From Phoenix dactylifera (taxonomy: Eukaryota > Streptophyta > Magnoliopsida > Arecales > Arecaceae): a stretch of DNA of 64,000 nucleotides. Positions 58,081 to 64,000 of this stretch are shown piece after piece (position 1 is the stretch's first letter; the number at the start of each line of letters is the position of its first letter). The DNA lies in assembly GCF_009389715.1 (NCBI RefSeq), contig NW_024067685.1:248001-312000 (forward strand). The letters run 5' to 3'. The position numbers were made by a program, and so were the translations under genes. The notes under the pieces were generated by a model. It was not told where the DNA came from, searched no databases, and saw only the letters and a list, made by a program, of their open reading frames with translations.

Positions 58081-61000
58081 ATGATTATTGGCTATTGGAA
58101 TGTTAGGGGTTTGAATGACCCTTTCAAGCATTCAGAAGTGCAACAACTTATTCGAAAGGAAAGATTGTCACTTTGTGGTTTGCTGGAAACTAAAGTTAAA
58201 GAGGGAAATAAAGAAAGGTGGCGAACACCATCTTTCGAAATTGGGGTTTACTGTGCAACTATAATGCTTCTTCTCATGGACGGATTTGGATTGGTTGGAA
58301 TCCTCAGGAGGTGGATGTGGTTCTTATAAATTCATCCGACCAAGTGATGCATGTGCATGTTAGAGATCTTGCTAAGAATTCCTCTTTCATTGTCTCGATT
58401 GTGTATGGTGATAATTGCCCTATTAAGCAGAGTGAATTGTAGGCTGATTTAGTTTCTCGCAGTGTGGGATGGGAATCTTCTCCATGGGTGCTCATAGGGG
58501 ACTTCAATGCTATAAAGTCACAAGAGGAGATGGTTGGGGGCTCTCATAATTGGCCTTCTTGGCAGAATGACCTTGCTACTTGTTTATTTCAATCTAGCCT
58601 AAGTGATTTACGACAAAATGGCTGTCTCTTCACGTGGTCTAATCGGTAGGATAAGGCTCCTATTATGAAGAAGCTAGACCGGGTCCTTGCCAATTTGAGA
58701 TGGGAGTGTGACTTTTCAGGCTCTGAAGCTTACTTTCCTCCCTCCGGTGTTTCGGATCATTATCCAATAGTGGTAACACTTGCTGCCTTACCTTCGTGAA
58801 AAACACCATTTAAATTCTTTGATCTTTGGGCTGAGCATCTGCAATTTCTATCCGTGGTAGCTAAGGCATGGGCTAGATGTAAAAGGAAGTCCGATGTATC
58901 AACTATGCCATAAGTTGAAGCATTTGAAAGGGGAGTTGAAAAAGTTCAATAAGGAGTTCTTTGCAAATTTGCCTCGGCGAGTGGTGCGAGCTAAAGAGGC
59001 TTTGGAGCAGGTACAATGTATGATTCAGTGTCATCCCCTTGACTCGACTTTTCACACCGAGGAGTCAAGGCTCATTAAGGATTATTTGGAGTTGAGCAGA
59101 GCGGAAGAAAGTTTTTTGAAGCAAATGGCTCAGGTTCAGTGACTGAATTTGGAAGACAAGAATTCGAGGTTCTTCTTCCAATCTATAAAGCTTTTTCAGA
59201 GTCGTAGCAAGATCACATCTATTTCTACTGATGATGGGGCTCGGGTGGAGACTCCGGGTGAGGTCAGTGACACCATTATGTAGTTCTTTCAGAATCTTCT
59301 AGGTTCTCATGTGGTTGCGAGTGTTGATGAGGACATGCTTCAGCGAGTCCTTCCAAAGCGGCTCACTGAGATTCAGAGGGAGGATTTAGATCGATCTGTT
59401 TTAGATGATGAAATAAGGATGGTGATGTTCTCTTTGAAGGACAACAAGGCTCCCGATCCGGATGGTTTTAGTGCTGGCTTCTTTAAGAAGGCTTGGAATA
59501 TAGTTGGAGCAGATGTCATAGCAGCTATCCAATCTTTTTTCTCCTCCGGGCATCTTCTGAAACAAGTAAATGCTACAACACTTTCTTTGATTCCTAAGGT
59601 TCAAACCCTACCAAGGTAAAGGACTTTAGACCAATTTCTTGTTGTAACACTGTTTACAAGTGTATTGCAAAGCTCATAGCAAATAGGGTGAAGGTGGTAC
59701 TTCCGGGATTGGTGGGACCTTTCCAAACGGCCTTTGTTGCGAGTCGACGTATTAGTGATAATATTATCCTCTGCCAAGAGTTAATGCAGAACTATCATTG
59801 CTCTGGTGGCTCTTCGAGATGTGCTCTTAAGGTGGATCTAATGAAGGCATATGACTCCATTCGGTGGAATTTTTTACTGGCTGTATTACGTGTTATGGGA
59901 TTTTCGAATAGAGTTGTTAGATGGATTGCGGAGTGTATCACCACTACTCGCTTCTCCATCTCTATTAATGGCGAACTTCATGGATTCTTCCCTGGGGGTC
60001 GGGGCTTGCGACAAGGAGAACCTATGTCACCTTATCTTTTTATCCTAGCCATGGAGGTCTTTTCGGGTCTGATGGCTAATATGGTAAGGGACAGTGGTTT
60101 CAAGTACCATTGGCGTTGTGAAAAGGAAAAGATCTCTCACTTGTGCTTTGCAGGTGATCTTATGATTTTCTGTAAAGCGGATTTGGCTTCTGTGTCTTTG
60201 ATCGATGGTTGTCTTCAGCAATTTTAAGACTTCTCTGGACTTATACCAAATCCAGATAAGAGCAGCATGTTCATTTGTGGAGTTTCTTCCGAGCTTCGAA
60301 TGCAGCTTTTGGATATCCTCGGGTATAATGAAGGAGCGCTTTCGATTAGGTATCTTGGTGTGCCACTTATAATGACTAAGTTAAAGGCTACTGATTGTAA
60401 GGTGTTGGTGGACCGGATTATTTCCAAAACCAAGAGTTGGACTTGCCGTGCTCTCTCCTTTGCAGGTAGATTACAACTCATCAAATCTATCTTGTTTTCC
60501 ATCCAAGTGTATTGGTCCTCCTTATTCATCTTGCCCAAATCAATTATTAAGAAGGTGGAATCCACTTTATGCTCTTTCCTTTGGAAGGGTTGTGAGCTTA
60601 GCACTAGAGGTGCGAAGGTAGCATGGAACAATATTTGTTTGCCTAAGGAGGAAGGGGGTTTAGGCATTAAGAACATGGTGACTTGGAATAGGGCAGCCAT
60701 GACCAAACACTTATGGGCTCTCTGTAATGATGACGGTAGCTCTCTTTGGTCTTCTTGGGTTCGCTCTTATCTTTTGCGAGGAAGAAGTATTTGGAAGATC
60801 AAATGCCCCAAGGATTGCTTTTGGAGTTGGTGGAAGATTCTTAGTCTTCGCAACCTTGTCCGATGGAAGATGAGATATCGAGTGGGCAATGGAAGTAGTA
60901 TTTCACTTTGGTTTTACCATTGGCATCCCCTTGGTCCTCTTATTGAGGTGTTTGGGGAAAAGTTTATCTATGATTCTGGCCTTGGGCAGAATGCCAAGGT

Positions 61001-61701
61001 GGAGGCTATTATTGACGACCATGAGTGGCACTGGCCTATCTCTCGCTCCCCTGCATGGCTTGAGCTCATTAGTAGTACTCCTACTTCATTCCGGCCAGAT
61101 AGCAGAAGGCCAGATGTCTTGTAGTGGATTGATGCTCCGTAGGGTTCCTTCTCTATTCGTGGTGTTTGGGAGTCGTTGCGCCCACGTCATATTGTGGATT
61201 GGTGGAAGCTTGTTTGGCATAGCCAAGCTATTCCAAGGATATTCTTTATTCTTTGGTTAGCCATTCATGATGCCTTGTATACTCAAGCTAAGCTTATACG
61301 CTTTGGCATTATTCAGGTCACCCAATGTGTTTTGTGTGGGGGTGGGCATGAGGATGTGGATCATTTATTTTTTGAGTGCCCATTCTCTCAGCACATCTGG
61401 TCCGTTCTTTATTTCGTGGGCCTCGCGTAGATGGATGGATACGATCTCTTGGCTTTCTCAAATGGATGGTCGTTCACTCTTGGGTCGAACTGCAAAGCTT
61501 ATGGTGGCAGCTGCGGTCTACTACATTTGGAGGGAACGTAATGCTCGTTTGCATGGCGATGGCCCTACACATGAGTGTGTTCTTCTAAGAGAGATTACTT
61601 TTTGTATTGTGACTCGGATTAATCTCACACGGGGTGTGATTCCATCTCCTGCTAATAGATGGCTTCACAGTTCGTGGGGATTCTCTGATGATATCTTTTG
61701 A
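58081..61701 (+). pseudogene. LINE2 ORF2: endonuclease, reverse transcriptase, zinc-binding C-terminus
   Basis: It starts at ATG 58081 (MIIGYWNVRGLNDPF). The order is APE-type endonuclease (GRIWIGWNP, VLIGDFNAI, about 58090-58790), a linker, reverse transcriptase (DNKAPDPDGF near 59440, DLMKAYDSIRWNF near 59835, RQGEPMSPYLF near 60010), then the zf-RVT region (CVLCGGGHEDVDHLFFECP near 61327). The catalytic FADDL motif reads FAGDL near 60150. Stops occur in frame (for example 58440, 59141 and 61122). It ends at the TGA at 61699-61701. Confidence 0.86.
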
Positions 61702-61848
61702 TACTCTCATCATTTTGTTCTTACAAGCTTTGTAGTTAGTTGTTGTGGCTAGAGGGGTATGCCCTCCTAGCCTTTGATTTCTGAGGGCATTTGTACGTTA
61801 TTTCTTCAATTTGGATATATACACACTTACCTTTATCCAAAAAAAAAA

Positions 61849-62885
61849 CTCGTATGTGTTAGGTGGTAAAAGGCTATGGTGAGTCTCATCTAAAGAAATG
61901 TATTGGGATGCCTTCAAATAATAGCTCTTTTTAGATTTAATGTATAGAAAGGGAATCAGATCATTCTATAGCACCTAAAGATCCTACATGTTAATTTTAT
62001 TTATTTTAATAATTACAAAATTATAGTTCTTAGCTAAGTATTAAGTAGGCTAGGTAAATATGTAAAGTACATGCAAAAGAAAGAAACCTATTTTCTCTAG
62101 TCATTAACAAAAGAAAAGAATAAGACTTAAAATGTGTGCAAAATGAAATAGGCCTTTTAAAAAACATAGTAATACAATGAATAAGGTTCCAATATACAAA
62201 TATCAATAAAAAGAAAAATAGAAGATAAAACCATCAAAGATACCTTTGCTATCCATCCTAGTATCTTCGAATATATAGAGTGATGACCTGATGCCATGAT
62301 AATCAAGTTGAAAGGATGTTTTCATTCCACTTGATATGTTAGAGGAAGTAAACATGAACGTACCCTTGATGATCCAATCAAAATATTATTGACGAAAAAT
62401 ATGCAAAAATTCATGCTATGCACAAAATTTTTCTTTGAGTTTATTTTATGTAGAAATAGATGGAATCAAATCCTATTCCTTAGATTACATGTTAACTCTT
62501 TTCCATATAGATTATTGGGAGTTTGACCTCTAAATAGAAATTGTCCATTTAAGTCAACAGCTAAAAGCAAAGCCCCAAAAAATCTAAAAAGATTAGCCAC
62601 CAAATGGTTCCATTCAATTCATGTTTACCATAAATTGCATGAATTACAATAATGAAATCTTTTGGCCTCCTCCTTTGATATTTTGGTATCTACTTTCCAG
62701 AAAATGTTTCACCACCAAGCCTCACAGCAAGATCCCAATGGCAACACTATATGAACTCTCCCCATGATTAACATCTGCCTTGATCACACCCTGAGCCTAT
62801 CTTTTCCTCTCCTCTTCTTGTTTCTATCCTCCTTTCCCAATAAGCGTTCACTCTCTCCCTCGATACCTTCATTTTTTTTCTTCTA
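61849..62885. other. AT-rich upstream region of the zinc-finger gene
   Basis: This is unique-looking AT-rich DNA with no recognised transposon. The last ~150 bp before the ATG include CACTATATGAAC near 62744-62755 as a possible TATA context and a pyrimidine-rich stretch (CTCTTCTTG, TTTTTTTCTTCTA) typical of plant 5' UTRs. Promoter placement is inferred only. Confidence 0.5.
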
Positions 62886-63977
62886 ATGGATGAGTATGCA
62901 CACCAACTAGAGCTTCTCCTAAGCCAAGATAACTTTGCGGGAGCCTCAAACTCCATGGAGAAGGCCCTTATCAGCATGCAAATCCCGTCCACCTTATCCA
63001 GGGTCACCCCCATGCAACCTCCAACGCTTACCTCTCCGACCAAGACAAGCAATCTCATTGGTAAGGTAAATCTAGGCTCAATTCCTCAAAATACTTTTGA
63101 TTTTCTTGCTATCAATAGCCAGCTCTCATCTATGCCAACTACATCCCTCTCCACATCCTATATCAACTATATGAAAGCCCCAATCACCACTACATCCCAA
63201 GTTGGCATCAGTTCGATGGATTCATACAAGATGACTGATCGATCACTTTCTGAGTTTCTTAACCCAAGCTTCCCAGACATCGTTGAGGAGAATTTTTATC
63301 AACTTGCAGGTGGTTGTTCATCCCAACAACAACTGGCAGAGAAGAACCTCTATTATCATCTAGGTGGATATCCTCTCCAACAACAGCCGCCAAAACAAAA
63401 TTATTTATATCAAACTAAAGGTGGGTGTCATCCCTATGAGCAGCCACTAAGACAGAACTTTTATCATGTCATGGGTGCATGTCCTCCTCAGCATCCCCAA
63501 CAACAACAAGTTCTATTGAGAGGCTATATTGGCTTGGAGAATCAAGTACCATACATTGATCAACAAATGTTGTTTGCTTTTATTGGTCCAAATCCAACAT
63601 ACCTAAACCCTTCTGGGAACCCCATGGATCCAAATTGGGAAGGGATCAACTCTTTCCTCTTAGGACAAGTCAGGCCTGGTCCGGATATTGCTCGTGTCTA
63701 CAGATGCAGCATTTGTAGTATAGAATTTCCAAATGCTCAAGCCTTTGGTGGGCACATGAGTTCACATAGCAAGCACAAAAGGAGACAAAGGACATCAACA
63801 ACCAAAGGACAATTCAAGAAGGTTAAATTGAACCCATCATCAACTGATACAAGAAAAGCCATTGTTTGGCCTTTGTCAAGAAAATCAACCCCCCTGAAAG
63901 AGACTAAGAATGATAAGCAGGAAAACAAGAAGGTGGACTACGAGAGTGATGAATCCATGTCCAACTCCTTTCTCTAG
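62886..63977 (+). CDS. C2H2 (QAFGGH-type) single zinc-finger protein
   Basis: This intact, intronless 363-codon frame is the one credible host gene. It has a single plant-type C2H2 finger with Cys274, Cys277, His290 and His294; the recognition helix contains QAFGGH, the plant-specific variant form (commonly QALGGH). A basic stretch (KHKRRQR, residues 296-302) follows and could be a nuclear signal. Residues 136-208 hold four imperfect modules of 18-19 residues, each starting with N[FLY]-Y-type words, with a GG/GxC element and a Gln/Pro tail. LELLL at residues 8-12 fits an EAR-like repressor pattern but may be chance. The likely role is a nuclear DNA-binding regulator; the target is unknown. 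The start is the first ATG after a pyrimidine-rich leader. Expression is not shown. Confidence 0.75.
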   Translation: MDEYAHQLELLLSQDNFAGASNSMEKALISMQIPSTLSRVTPMQPPTLTSPTKTSNLIGKVNLGSIPQNTFDFLAINSQLSSMPTTSLSTSYINYMKAPITTTSQVGISSMDSYKMTDRSLSEFLNPSFPDIVEENFYQLAGGCSSQQQLAEKNLYYHLGGYPLQQQPPKQNYLYQTKGGCHPYEQPLRQNFYHVMGACPPQHPQQQQVLLRGYIGLENQVPYIDQQMLFAFIGPNPTYLNPSGNPMDPNWEGINSFLLGQVRPGPDIARVYRCSICSIEFPNAQAFGGHMSSHSKHKRRQRTSTTKGQFKKVKLNPSSTDTRKAIVWPLSRKSTPLKETKNDKQENKKVDYESDESMSNSFL

Positions 63978-64000
63978 AAGGATCCTAGTAGCTAAGGATC

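Larger units (their letters stand above)
56540..61848 (+). mobile_element. LINE2, L1-type, nearly full length but inactive
   Basis: This is a plus-strand LINE of the same family as LINE1, with 5' UTR, ORF1, ORF2, short 3' UTR and 10-base poly(A) (61839-61848). I could not find a convincing target duplication. Coding regions are broken by many stops and frameshifts. It serves as an uninterrupted reference that shows how the four LINE1 pieces join. Confidence 0.87.

Overview
The window is plant nuclear DNA, most likely from a monocot. I cannot place it to genus. The evidence is dense nested LTR retrotransposons of plant Ty3/gypsy and Ty1/copia types, two plant L1-type LINEs, a Tourist-like MITE, and one C2H2 zinc-finger gene with the plant-specific QAFGGH helix. 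I saw no rRNA, tRNA or CRISPR. The only good host gene candidate is the zinc-finger gene at 62886-63977.

Layout. 1-2238 is part of a long copia LTR (minus strand, running off the left edge), itself split by a 1-kb insertion. 2244-2934 is GGGTC-rich and AT-rich DNA. From 2935 to 49473 there is a single minus-strand LINE (LINE1) cut into four pieces by three gypsy insertions, each with an intact 5-bp target-site duplication (TSD): A1 (3197-9773, AAAAG), A2 (10154-16756, TCCAT) and composite B (17241-46231, CGAAC). A 2.3-kb-LTR copia element interrupts LINE1 at 49474 and is truncated near 55553. A second LINE (LINE2, plus strand) fills about 56540-61848. The zinc-finger gene closes the window.

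Both gypsy families (A and B) read on the minus strand. In both, the pol reading frame runs past the polypurine tract into the 3' LTR, where it encodes a basic tail (GPxTRxKxKRMKxAL). That architecture and the integrase C-terminus resemble CRM-type (centromeric) chromoviruses; the assignment is by recognition and was not tested by phylogeny.

The most interesting region is composite B. A second B element inserted into the integrase region of the first, in the same orientation (TSD TCAAG at 18759-18763 and 41249-41253; empty site at 36023-36027). This placed two LTR-plus-3'pol segments in direct tandem. They have expanded into a satellite-like array: eleven units of about 1.52 kb ending in the same TCAAG|LTR junction, plus a twelfth that continues into the complete inner element. 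Units share variants in a dimeric pattern (3/5, 6/8, 7/9). One carries a MITE, and one has had part of its integrase replaced by a LINE ORF1 fragment. The whole chain from seed to array can be read in one sequence.
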